Source: Pseudonocardia halophobica (GTDB lineage Bacteria; Actinomycetota; Actinomycetes; Mycobacteriales; Pseudonocardiaceae). From it: DNA of 64,000 bases. Positions within the stretch are counted from its first letter, which is position 1; each line of letters begins with the position of its first letter. Of the stretch, positions 36,895 through 45,418 are shown one piece after another. The notes beneath the pieces are model-generated. The model was not told where the DNA came from. It was given only the letters and a program-made list of their open reading frames with translations, and did no database searches. The position numbers and the translations under genes were made by a program. The stretch covers positions 1 to 64,000 of the forward strand of contig NZ_BSFQ01000027.1 of NCBI RefSeq assembly GCF_027922425.1. Direction: 5' to 3'.

Positions 36895-37610
36895 ACCTCC
36901 GCGGCGCCCGGGCCATCGTGACGGGCGGCTCGCGCGGGATCGGATTCGCCGTCGCCCAGGAGCTCACCGCCGAGGGGGCCCGGGCGAGGCTGGTCGCCCG
37001 CCACCCGGGACGGCTCGCGGACACCACGGCCGATCTCCGCCCCGCCGCCGCGCTCGCCCTGCCTACCGACACCACCAACACGGCGGCGGTCGGTGCGATG
37101 GTCGAGCGCATCGTGGCCGGCTGGGGTGGGGTGGACGCGCTGGTCAACGCCGCCGAGCCCGCGATCGCGATGACGGGCGACAACGCGATCAGTGCTGATC
37201 TCGATACCAATATCCTCTGCTACCTGCGCTGCGCCCGCGCCGTCGCGACGCACATGACCGCCGAGGGCGCCGGACGGATCATCAACGTCTCGGGGTTCAA
37301 CGCCCGCCGCACCGGGTCGCTCGCCGGCACGATCCGCAGCGGACCGCCGCCGCTCTCACCGCGAAACACGCCGACGAGCTCGGGCCGCGCGGTGTCGGCG
37401 GCACGGTCGTGCACCCCGGGCCGCCGTGACCGAGCGGACTCCCCGACGAGCGGCTGCGCGCCGGGCTCGGGGCCACCACCAGCCTGCGGCGGACGATCCG
37501 GGCCGACGACGTCGCGGACGTCGTCGTCTTCCTCTGCTCACCAAAGGGCTGCGGCGGTCACCAGGAACGCCGTAGGCGTCGCCGGTGGGAACCGCGGCGA
37601 TTTCCACTAA
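36885..37610 (+). pseudogene. SDR family oxidoreductase, frameshifted
   Basis: Starts at GTG 36885 overlapping the crotonase gene, with LRGARAIVTGGSRGIGFAVA (Rossmann glycine motif) through GRIINVSGFNARRTGSLAGT. After about 37335 the family pattern continues in another frame as AALTAKHADELGPRGVGGTV, VHPG, then a stop, and later DDVADVVVFLCSPKG, before AVTRNAVGVAGGNRG returns in the first frame. At least three breaks. It is a remnant of a 240-residue reductase in the operon. Confidence 0.75.
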
Positions 37611-37627
37611 TGAAGGAGAAGCCAACG

Positions 37628-38422
37628 ATGGACTTCACGGGCAAAGTCGCCCTTGTCACGGGCGGCGGGAACGGCATCGGGCGGGCAGCATGTCTCGCGT
37701 TCGGCGAGCGGGGGGCGCGCGTCGTGGTGGTCGACTTCGACACCGAAACCGCGAAGGCGACGGTCGAGGCGATCCACGAGGCGGGTGGTGAGGCGCTGCT
37801 CGTGGGCGCGGACGTCACGAGCGCAGCGGACGTGCAGGGCTACGTCCGGGCCTCGCTGGACGGCTACGGCCGCATCGACTGCTTCTTCAACAACGCCGGC
37901 GTCGGCGGCACCGTTGCTCCGCTCGCCGAGTACAACGAGGCGGATTTCGACGCGGTGTTCAACGTGAACGTGAAGGGGGTCTTCCTCGGTCTGCGACACG
38001 TGCTGCCCGTCATGATCGAGCAGGGCAGCGGCGCGATCGTCAACACCGGCTCGGTGGCGGCGCAGCTGCCCACCCCCGGCATGTCCGCCTACGCCTCCTC
38101 CAAGCTCGCCGTGATCGGGCTGACGAAGACCGCGGCCGGCGAGGTCGCCCGTCAGGGTGTGCGGGTCAACGCCGTGTGCCCCGGCCCGGTCGACACCAGG
38201 GCCATGCGGTGGCTGGAGGAGCAGATCGCGCCGGACGACACCGACGCCGCCACCCAGCGCGCCCGCGCGGGCATGCCGACCGGCCGCTACTCGACGCCCG
38301 AGGAGGTCGCGAACGTTGTTGTGTTCCTCTGCTCGGACCTGGCCTCGAACACCACCGGGGCCCAGTATGTCGTCGACGGCGGTCGCAGCGCCGTCGGTGC
38401 GGCCGTCAGGCCTGGGCAGTGA
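37628..38422 (+). CDS. SDR family NAD(P)-dependent oxidoreductase
   Basis: A 264-residue classical short-chain dehydrogenase. NAD-binding VTGGGNGIGRA, Asp-36-type VVVDFDTET favouring NAD, NNAGVGG, the catalytic Ser in VNTGSVAAQ and YxxxK in YASSKLAV are all intact. It oxidises or reduces an alcohol/ketone of the pathway. ATG 37628 is chosen because AAGGAGAAG precedes it. Its stop overlaps the next SDR start (GTGA). Confidence 0.9.
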   Translation: MDFTGKVALVTGGGNGIGRAACLAFGERGARVVVVDFDTETAKATVEAIHEAGGEALLVGADVTSAADVQGYVRASLDGYGRIDCFFNNAGVGGTVAPLAEYNEADFDAVFNVNVKGVFLGLRHVLPVMIEQGSGAIVNTGSVAAQLPTPGMSAYASSKLAVIGLTKTAAGEVARQGVRVNAVCPGPVDTRAMRWLEEQIAPDDTDAATQRARAGMPTGRYSTPEEVANVVVFLCSDLASNTTGAQYVVDGGRSAVGAAVRPGQ

Positions 38423-39177
38423 TCGCGTTCGTCACGGGCGGCGCGTCCGGGATGGGCGAGGCCGTCTGCAGGCTCTTCGCCGAGCGTGGGGACCAGGTGA
38501 TCGTCGCGGATCTAGACGGCGCGCGGGCGAAGGAGGTCGCCGCCACCCTGGACGGTGCGTCGGGGTACGCCGTGGACGTGACGGACTCCGCGGCCGTCGA
38601 CGAACTCGTCGACGATGTCGTCAGCACGCACGGCGGGCTGGATGTGGTGGTGACCGCCGCGGGCGTCGACGACCCCGAGACGAAGGTGGCGTTGTCGGCG
38701 CAGATCGACGCCGGCGGGCCGATCCTGCGCACCCCGGAGATCGGCGACGCGGCCTGGCGGAGGCTGCTCGCGGTGAACCTCGACGGTACCTTCTTCACGC
38801 TCCGGGCCGCGGCACGCGCCATGCTCCCCGCCCGTCGCGGCGCGATCGTCACCATCGCGTCGGGAGCGGCGTACGAGGCCACCCCTGGCTATCCGCACTA
38901 CGTCGCGGCGAAGGCCGGGGTGATCTCCCTGACTCACAGCGTCGGCAAGGAGCTGATCGGACACGGCATCCGGGTCAACGGCGTGGCGCCGGGCCTGGTG
39001 GACACCCCGATGCTAGGACGCGCTCCCGGCGGCGTGCGGGTCGCGAGCGGACATCCGCACAAGGTCGTCGCACAGCCCGGCGAGATCGCGTCGGTCATCG
39101 CGTTCCTGGCCTCCGATGAGGCGGCGAACATCGCCGGTGAGGTGGTCATCGCCAACGGCGGACGGAACACCGCATGA
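38419..39177 (+). CDS. SDR family oxidoreductase (paralogue of 56248)
   Basis: A 252-residue classical SDR with VTGGASGMGEAV, catalytic Ser in IASGAAYE and YxxxK in YPHYVAAKAG. It shares with the SDR at 56248 an unusual insert after the central strand, GVDDPETKVALSAQIDAGGP and ILRTP, that is not typical for SDRs. The two are clearly recent paralogues or partners for related substrates. Translation is coupled to both neighbours: GTG overlaps the upstream stop, and its stop overlaps the downstream ATG. Confidence 0.88.
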   Translation: MIAFVTGGASGMGEAVCRLFAERGDQVIVADLDGARAKEVAATLDGASGYAVDVTDSAAVDELVDDVVSTHGGLDVVVTAAGVDDPETKVALSAQIDAGGPILRTPEIGDAAWRRLLAVNLDGTFFTLRAAARAMLPARRGAIVTIASGAAYEATPGYPHYVAAKAGVISLTHSVGKELIGHGIRVNGVAPGLVDTPMLGRAPGGVRVASGHPHKVVAQPGEIASVIAFLASDEAANIAGEVVIANGGRNTA

Positions 39178-41093
39178 CCGGCTTGTTCGCGCCACTCGAC
39201 ATCGGAGGGGTCCGGCTGCGCAACCGGATCGCGCTGCCGCCCATGGGGAGCAGGCACACGCCCGGGGGCCTGGTGTCGCCCGCGGACCTCGAGTGGCACG
39301 CCGAGCGCGCGCACGGGGGCGCGGGGCTGGTGATCACGGGCGGGACCCTCGTGCACCCGACGTCGGTGTACCGCGGCGGCGTCGCGGTCAACGGGTGGAG
39401 GTCCGAGGGGCTGCTGCGCGAGCGGGCGGAAGCGATCCACGCCGGAGGCGCGAAGGTGTTCGCCCAGCTCGTGCACGCAGGCCGCGAAACCCTCGGCGGC
39501 CAACCCGAGCTCGCCCAGGTAGCACCGAGCGCGATCCGTTCGCCCCGTGATCCCTACGTCCCCCATGCCTTGACCACGGACGAGGTCCACACCATCGCGG
39601 ACTCGTTCGTCGAGTCGGCGCGCGTCCATCTCGCGGCGGGTTACGACGGGATTGAGATCCACGCCGGGCACGGTTACCTGGTCGCGCAGTTCCTGAACGC
39701 TGCCGCGAACGCGCGGACGGACGAGTTCGGTGGCGCAACCCCCGTCGAGCGGCTGGCGTTCCTGCGGCTCGTGCTGCGGCGGGTCCGGGCCGAGGGTGCG
39801 CCGGTCGGCGTGCGGCTGAGCGCCCGCGAGGACGTCCCGGGCGGTATCGAGCTCGACGAGACCGTTGCCATGGTGCGGGCGCTCACCGAGGAACGGCTGA
39901 TCGACTACGTCTCCGTCACCCGAGGCTCGCGCAACTCCTACGTCAAGGACCACACCTGGCCCTTCGCCGTCGCCGTGGCCGAGGCGCGCGCGGTCAAGAC
40001 CGTCACCGACGTCCCGGTTCTGGTCACCGGCAGGATCGTGCGCCCCGAGCAGGCAGCAGCCGTGCTCGCGGAGGGTGCTGCGGATCTGATCGGCATCGGC
40101 AGGGGCATGATCGCCGACCCGGAGTGGGTCGCGAAGGCGCAGGGTGTGGTGGCCGGGGCGATCCGGCCGTGCGTCGGGTTCGTGCAGGACTGCCGGACCG
40201 CGATGGACGGGGCGTCGTGCGCCGTCAACGCCGCAGCCGGACGTGAGGCCCGGTACGGCACCCGGGTGCTGCGGCCACGCTCCGCCGACCGCGTCGTCGT
40301 CATAGGTGGGGGCCCGGGTGGGCTCGAGGCCGCGCGGGTGGCGGCCGAGCGCGGCTGCCGGGTGACAGTGCTAGAGGCGGAGCCGCAGCTGGGAGGCCAG
40401 CTCCGCCGAGCGGCACGTGCGCCGCACCGGCGCGAGCTGCTGTCCTTCGTGGACTACCTGGAGTCCGAGCTGGCCCGCCTGGGTGTGGAGGTGCTACTCG
40501 GCAGGCCAGCGACGGCCGAGGAAGTCCTGGAGCTGGGCCCGGATCTCGCCGTCGTGGCTACCGGGGCGAGACACGACTCCGCCGAGAACGCGACGAGCGT
40601 CTGGGAGCTGCTCGGCGGTGAGCCGCCGCGATCCGGCCGCGCCCTCGTCCAGGACGACGGCACCGGGTTCTGGCCCGCCCTAAGCGCAGCGGAGCTGCTG
40701 GTCGAGGCCGGGGTCCAGGTCACCGTGGCCACTCCCGCGGCGATGGTCGGCGCCGCGATCCCCGCCGAGAGCCAGGCGAGCCTGCACGCCCGACTGCGGG
40801 GCGCGGGCACCCGCTACCGGCCCTTCACCGTGCTGGAGCGAGTCCTGCCCGGCGAGGTGGAGCTGCGGGACGTCACAACCGGGACGCTCGACCGGTTGCC
40901 CGCCGACCACGTCGTCGTGGCAACCGCGCCCGTGTCGCAGGACTCCCTCGCCGCCGAGCTGCGCGCCCGGGACATGCGCACCCGCACCATCGGGGACGCC
41001 TTGTCCCCGCGCCGCATCACCCATGCCGTGCTGGAAGCCGACGAGGCGATCACCGCGATGGTCTTCGCCGTAGCGCAGGAGGAACGAGTATGA
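39174..41093 (+). CDS. NADH:flavin oxidoreductase / 2,4-dienoyl-CoA reductase-like fusion
   Basis: A 639-residue enzyme with an N-terminal old-yellow-enzyme TIM barrel (about 1-330) and a C-terminal FAD/NAD-binding domain (VVVIGGGPGGLEAARVAAER at about 378). The barrel contains the active-site region HAGRE and GYDGIEIHAGHGYLVAQF. The Fe-S segment reads CVGFVQDC...C, so the second of the usual four cysteines is replaced by Phe. It should reduce enoyl or dienoyl bonds. Starts four bases inside the preceding SDR gene (ATGA). Confidence 0.88.
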   Translation: MTGLFAPLDIGGVRLRNRIALPPMGSRHTPGGLVSPADLEWHAERAHGGAGLVITGGTLVHPTSVYRGGVAVNGWRSEGLLRERAEAIHAGGAKVFAQLVHAGRETLGGQPELAQVAPSAIRSPRDPYVPHALTTDEVHTIADSFVESARVHLAAGYDGIEIHAGHGYLVAQFLNAAANARTDEFGGATPVERLAFLRLVLRRVRAEGAPVGVRLSAREDVPGGIELDETVAMVRALTEERLIDYVSVTRGSRNSYVKDHTWPFAVAVAEARAVKTVTDVPVLVTGRIVRPEQAAAVLAEGAADLIGIGRGMIADPEWVAKAQGVVAGAIRPCVGFVQDCRTAMDGASCAVNAAAGREARYGTRVLRPRSADRVVVIGGGPGGLEAARVAAERGCRVTVLEAEPQLGGQLRRAARAPHRRELLSFVDYLESELARLGVEVLLGRPATAEEVLELGPDLAVVATGARHDSAENATSVWELLGGEPPRSGRALVQDDGTGFWPALSAAELLVEAGVQVTVATPAAMVGAAIPAESQASLHARLRGAGTRYRPFTVLERVLPGEVELRDVTTGTLDRLPADHVVVATAPVSQDSLAAELRARDMRTRTIGDALSPRRITHAVLEADEAITAMVFAVAQEERV

Positions 41094-41995
41094 CTCCGAA
41101 GTTCAGCGAACTGCCCGTGGCATCCAACGGGCTCCGGTCGGCCTGGGGAGTCTTCGGCCCCGAGGACGACCTCGGCACCGTCAACTTCCTCACACCGAAA
41201 CGGGTGGCCGCCGCCGCTACGGAGATCCGGACCGGGGAGCGGTTCGGCGTGACCCTCCCGCTCGACCTGCCTGACCCACCCTTCTACGATCGCGAGCCGT
41301 TGCAACACACCGTCTTCGAGCTGCCCGGGAACTTCCTCGACGACCGGCTGGACGGCTTCTACCCGCAGGCCTCCAGCCAGTGGGACGCCCTGCGGCACAT
41401 CAGTGATCCCCGGCTGGGCTTCTACAACGGGCATTCGTCGGAACGGCTCGGGATCGGCGCCCACGCGCGGGGTGGGATCGTCGTGCGAGCCGTGCTGGTC
41501 GACGTCGCCCGCAATGGCGGGTTCGACGACTACTCGCCTACTCGGACCCGGGTGATTACCGTGGCCGACCTCGAACGAATCCTCGACGCGCAGGTGGTGA
41601 GCCTGCGCGAGGGCGACATCCTGCTGCTGCACACCGGGTACGTCACGGCCTATCTCGCCGCGGACCAGGACACCAGGGTGGCGATGCAGCAGGAGCAGAC
41701 CGTGCCGGGCCTAGAGGCGAGCCAGGAGACCGCGGAGTTCCTGTGGGACCACCGCATCGCCGCCGTCGCGGCGGACAGCCCCGGCATCGAGGTGCTCCCG
41801 CCCCAGCACGACGGGCCGATCCTGCACGCCCAGCTGATCCCCATGCTGGGCATGACATTCGGCGAGTTCCTCGACCTCGGCGCATTCGCCGACGCCGCCG
41901 CGGCGGACCGGCGGTACACGGCGTTCTTTGCCGCCGTGCCGCTGAACCTGCCGGGCGGCGTCGGCTCGCCCGCCAACGCGGTCGTCATCCGGTAG
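41090..41995 (+). CDS. Cyclase family protein (kynurenine formamidase-like)
   Basis: A 301-residue metal-dependent hydrolase of the putative cyclase family, which includes kynurenine formamidase and isatin hydrolase. The metal site region reads SSQWDALRHISDP, with HSSERLGIGAHARGGIVVRA and GDILLLHTGYV as further family blocks. These enzymes open cyclic amides or cleave N-formyl groups, so a ring-opening or deformylation step is plausible. ATG overlaps the oxidoreductase stop (ATGA). Its 3' end overlaps the antisense MmgE/PrpD gene by 11 bases. Confidence 0.85.
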   Translation: MTPKFSELPVASNGLRSAWGVFGPEDDLGTVNFLTPKRVAAAATEIRTGERFGVTLPLDLPDPPFYDREPLQHTVFELPGNFLDDRLDGFYPQASSQWDALRHISDPRLGFYNGHSSERLGIGAHARGGIVVRAVLVDVARNGGFDDYSPTRTRVITVADLERILDAQVVSLREGDILLLHTGYVTAYLAADQDTRVAMQQEQTVPGLEASQETAEFLWDHRIAAVAADSPGIEVLPPQHDGPILHAQLIPMLGMTFGEFLDLGAFADAAAADRRYTAFFAAVPLNLPGGVGSPANAVVIR

Positions 41996-43247
41996 CGGTC
42001 ACCGCCGCGAGCAGGTCGGCCACCGCGGTTTCGCGCTTGTCCAGGTGCGTCAGCGCGGTGTCGACCAGGTCTGACCCGGCCACCCGGCGGGCGGTGCGGT
42101 CGAGCTCGGCGCGCTCCGGCGCACCGACCTGGGTGCTGTCGCCACGCAGCTCGACCGTCCGCCCCTCGGCAAGCCGCACCCGCAGCAGGTAGGAGCCCAG
42201 CGGCACGGCCTCGTCCGGGACCACGGTCATCGCGCGGACCAGTTCGTCCGTGACCGCCGCCGGCCTGCGGGCGAGGTCCTCCACCACGAAGTCCCCGGTC
42301 GCCACAAGGACCGCGACGCAGTACGGGGTGCTCATCAGCCGCCGCGTCGGGGTGTCGAGGCCCTCGGACCGGTCGATGCCCGACGTCGTGGCGAACGCGG
42401 GCGCCATCCGGAGCTCGACGGACCGGACGTCGTCGAGGGCTGCCTCGGCCAAGAGCGTGAGCGGCACCTGGTTGATCGCACAAACCGGGAACCGCTTCAC
42501 ACCCAACCGCGTCGCAGCCGTCCGCGGGTCGGCGGAGCCCCGCGTACGTTCGGTCACCCCCAACGACGGGAAGAGCCCCGCCCGGCCCCAGAGCGGCTCC
42601 TCCGCCGCCACCCACTCCGCCTCCGACGACCTTGCGGCCTGCCAGGCGAGCAGACCGGCGCTCGCGACCTGGTGGAGCCAGTCCTGCGTGCCCTCGACCC
42701 AGGTCTGCTGGGTGCCGTAGGCGCAGGCGGCGGCCCGCGCAACCGCGCGTCGGACCCGGGCGGGCTCCCACCCGAGCATCCGGCCTGCCCCGACGACCGC
42801 GGCGATCGGCCCAATCACCGAGGTGGGACGGACCCCGTGCGCGGACACCGCGGGGGAGACCCCGTCGCCGATAAGCTCCGCCGCGGCCATCGCCGCCGCG
42901 AAGCCCGCGAGCAGCTCCTCAGTAGTCGCCTCCGCGCCCAGGGCGAGTAGCAGGGGCAGCGCCGTCGTGCCGACGTGCGTCATCGCGCCGAAGTGGGTGT
43001 CGTCCTGGCCCAGGGCGTGGATCAGCTGGGCGTTGCGGGTAATCGCCGACGGCTGGTCGACCCGCCTCCCCGTTAGCAGATCGGCGTAAGCCCCGTCCCA
43101 GGTCAACGGGTCCTCGAACAGGTGTCCCACCAGCCCGCGGGCACTCGCTGCCACGGCCAGGTCGTGCACCAGGATCACTGTGGCCGCTTCGAGCGCCGCC
43201 GCGGGGTACGCGCCGGACGCGAGTCCGACCACCTCATCGAGCTCCAT
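41985..43247 (-). CDS. MmgE/PrpD family protein
   Basis: A 420-residue MmgE/PrpD-family protein (2-methylcitrate dehydratase fold). Family blocks: FGAMTHVGTTALPLLLALGA, DGVSPAVSAHGVRPTSVIGP, FPSLGVTERTRGSADPRTAA and KRFPVCAINQVPL. Members dehydrate tricarballylate-like acids or isomerise related compounds; the substrate here is unknown. It is the only gene on the minus strand in the catabolic cluster and is divergent from the hydrolase at 43394, so it has its own promoter. Confidence 0.85.
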   Translation of the reverse strand: MELDEVVGLASGAYPAAALEAATVILVHDLAVAASARGLVGHLFEDPLTWDGAYADLLTGRRVDQPSAITRNAQLIHALGQDDTHFGAMTHVGTTALPLLLALGAEATTEELLAGFAAAMAAAELIGDGVSPAVSAHGVRPTSVIGPIAAVVGAGRMLGWEPARVRRAVARAAACAYGTQQTWVEGTQDWLHQVASAGLLAWQAARSSEAEWVAAEEPLWGRAGLFPSLGVTERTRGSADPRTAATRLGVKRFPVCAINQVPLTLLAEAALDDVRSVELRMAPAFATTSGIDRSEGLDTPTRRLMSTPYCVAVLVATGDFVVEDLARRPAAVTDELVRAMTVVPDEAVPLGSYLLRVRLAEGRTVELRGDSTQVGAPERAELDRTARRVAGSDLVDTALTHLDKRETAVADLLAAVTATG

Positions 43248-43300
43248 CGCTCACTCCTTCCGTCGATGCCAGGGGTACGGCATGAGCCCCCGCGGGTCCA

Positions 43301-43348
43301 TGACCGAAGTCACGCGCAAGTCGGCGGATCCAAGTCACAGTCACGGCT
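43301..43348. promoter_or_regulatory. Divergent promoter region with GTCAC repeats
   Basis: Between the minus-strand MmgE gene and the plus-strand hydrolase lie a palindrome TGAC-CGAA-GTCA (43301-43312) and two further GTCAC copies within CAAGTCACAGTCAC just downstream. These resemble half-sites for Crp/Fnr-type regulators (TGTGA-N6-TCACA), of which one is encoded at 33459. The match is loose. Confidence 0.35.
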
Positions 43349-43393
43349 CGCCGGGACGGCGAGACTTCCTCCATCAACTTGCGAGGAGGCACA

Positions 43394-44191
43394 GTGCAGA
43401 CGCTGGATCTGGTGGACGCCCACAGCGGCGTCGAGTTCGGCAATGGGGTCCGCCTCGACGTCCGTCGCGACGGGACCGGGGAGCGGACGGCACTGGTGCT
43501 TCCGGGCGCCGAGCGCGCGGTCGAGGACGGCCGATTCCTGGAGGCCCTGGCCGAGGACTTCGCTGTCGTCACCCCGAGCCATCCCGGCTTTAGCCGCTCG
43601 CCCCGCCCGGACTGGTGCTCCTCGGTCGACGACTTGGCCTATCTCTACCTGGACTGGCTGGACCGTTCCGAACTGACGGACGTCACGCTCGTCGGGCTGC
43701 AGTTCGGCGGCTGGGTGGCGCTGGAAATGGCGGTGCGCAGTTGCGCCCGCATCTCGCGGCTCGTGCTCGTGGACTCCGTCGGGGTGAAGCTCGGCGGGCC
43801 GCTGGACCGGGAGGTGGTGGACCTGTTCGCGACCCCGCACGCCGAGCTGGACAAGATCATCTACGCCGACCGGGCCCATGCGCTGGGAGACCTGGCCCTG
43901 GCACCCGTGGACGACGTGCTCGAGCTGGCCCGCAACGAGGAGGCGCTGGTGACCTACGGCTGGCAGCCCTACCTGCACAATCCGCGGCTGCTGAACTGGC
44001 TCTGGCGGATCACCGTACCGACGACCGTTGTGTGGGGTGACAGTGACGGCGTCGTCGTCCCGGACTACGGCCGCGGCCTGGCCGCCCGGATCCCCGGCGC
44101 CTCATTCGACCTAATCGACCGTGCGGGCCACCGGCCGCAAGTCGAACGCCCTCACGACGTGGCGCGGCTGATCGCCAAGTTCGCCGTCTGA
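43394..44191 (+). CDS. Alpha/beta fold hydrolase with Gln at the nucleophile position
   Basis: A 265-residue alpha/beta-fold protein of the C-C hydrolase type. The fold landmarks are clear: LVLPGAERAVEDGRFLEALA, then VTPSHPGFSRSP, VWGDSDGVVVPDYG and AGHRPQVERPHDVARLI. The nucleophile elbow reads VGLQFGGWVALEM: position 103 is Gln instead of Ser, Asp or Cys. Either it catalyses something without a covalent nucleophile, or it has lost activity. GTG 43394 follows GAGGAGG. It is transcribed divergently from the MmgE gene and leads the second half of the cluster. Confidence 0.83.
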   Translation: MQTLDLVDAHSGVEFGNGVRLDVRRDGTGERTALVLPGAERAVEDGRFLEALAEDFAVVTPSHPGFSRSPRPDWCSSVDDLAYLYLDWLDRSELTDVTLVGLQFGGWVALEMAVRSCARISRLVLVDSVGVKLGGPLDREVVDLFATPHAELDKIIYADRAHALGDLALAPVDDVLELARNEEALVTYGWQPYLHNPRLLNWLWRITVPTTVVWGDSDGVVVPDYGRGLAARIPGASFDLIDRAGHRPQVERPHDVARLIAKFAV

Positions 44192-44203
44192 CCAGGAGGA
44201 CCT

Positions 44204-45394
44204 ATGCAGTACTGGAGCTTCACCGAGGCCGCCTACCCCGACCTGCCCGAGCCCGAGACGTACCCGTCGATCCGGGTGACCCTGCCCAACGGCGTCATTG
44301 ACCCCGAGCGGGCCGCGAGCCTGTGGGACCGCTACATCCGGGAGTGGCAGGTCGCCGACGAGTGCGGCCTCAACGTGATGGTGAATGAACACCACTCCAC
44401 GGCGACGTGCATGACGTCAGTCGCGCCCCTGATCACCGCGGTGCTGGCGCGCGTCACCTCGAACGCCCGCATCCTGCTGCTGGGCAACCCTGTCGCGAAC
44501 CGGCCGGACCCCGTCCGGATCGCCGAGGAGATGGCACTGGTCGACGTCCTGAGCCACGGCCGGCTCGACGTCGGATTCGTGCGCGGCGTGCCGTACGAGA
44601 TCAGCGCGACGAACACCAAGCCGATCGGCATGACCGAGCGCATGTGGGAGGCCATCGAGCTCATCACCCGTGCCTGGGCGACCCACGACGGGCCGTTCAA
44701 CTGGGAGGGCGAGTTCTTCCACCACCGCCAGGTCAACATCTGGCCGCGGCCCTACCAGCAGCCGACCCCGCCGGTCTGGGTCACCGCGGTCAGCCCGAGC
44801 AGCGCCACTCGGATCGCCGACCAAGACTACCGGATCGCCACTTTCCTCACCGGGTACGAAGGCGCCCGTACCGTCTTTCAGGCTTATCGGGACCGGCAGG
44901 CCGAGGCGGGCAAACCAGTCCCTGCGGACGACAAGTTCGGCTACGCCGCACTCGTCTACACCGGAAAGACGGACGCCGAGGGCCTCGACGGCGCCCGAAA
45001 ACTGCTCTGGTACCTAACTTCGAACAAGGTGGCCACGGAGTTCCTTTACCCGCCGGGCTACACGCCCTACCCGGTGCGCGCCGCTGGCCTGCGCGCGCAC
45101 AGCGCGGTCCACGACCCGGCGCTGCTGGCCGATCAGGGCGGCCACGCGAAGAAGGACCTCGCCTTGATGTCCCTTGAGGAGCTCATCGACCGTGGGATCG
45201 TCTTCGCGGGCAGCCCTCAGACCGTCTCGAACCAGATTGAGAAGTTCTACTCCGAGGTCGGCGGCTTCGGGAACCTGCTGCTCATGGGCCAGGCGGGCCA
45301 CATGGAGCATGACGAGGCTGTCCGCGGCCTGGAGCTCTTCGCCGACCAGGTCGTCCCCGCGGTGAACCGCTTGACCGACGCCGCCACAGTCTGA
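44204..45394 (+). CDS. LLM-class flavin-dependent oxidoreductase
   Basis: A 396-residue luciferase-like monooxygenase of the bacterial-luciferase alpha type. It has WQVADECGLNVMVNEHHST at the start, ILLLGNPVANRPDPVRIAEE, VDVLSHGRLDVGFVRG in the middle and the C-terminal region GSPQTVSNQIEKFYSEVGGF. Such enzymes use reduced flavin and oxygen to hydroxylate or perform Baeyer-Villiger reactions; a flavin reductase is encoded at 31711. RBS CAGGAGGA precedes the ATG. Confidence 0.9.
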   Translation: MQYWSFTEAAYPDLPEPETYPSIRVTLPNGVIDPERAASLWDRYIREWQVADECGLNVMVNEHHSTATCMTSVAPLITAVLARVTSNARILLLGNPVANRPDPVRIAEEMALVDVLSHGRLDVGFVRGVPYEISATNTKPIGMTERMWEAIELITRAWATHDGPFNWEGEFFHHRQVNIWPRPYQQPTPPVWVTAVSPSSATRIADQDYRIATFLTGYEGARTVFQAYRDRQAEAGKPVPADDKFGYAALVYTGKTDAEGLDGARKLLWYLTSNKVATEFLYPPGYTPYPVRAAGLRAHSAVHDPALLADQGGHAKKDLALMSLEELIDRGIVFAGSPQTVSNQIEKFYSEVGGFGNLLLMGQAGHMEHDEAVRGLELFADQVVPAVNRLTDAATV

Positions 45395-45418
45395 CCCCAC
45401 CTCGATGATCGGAGCACA

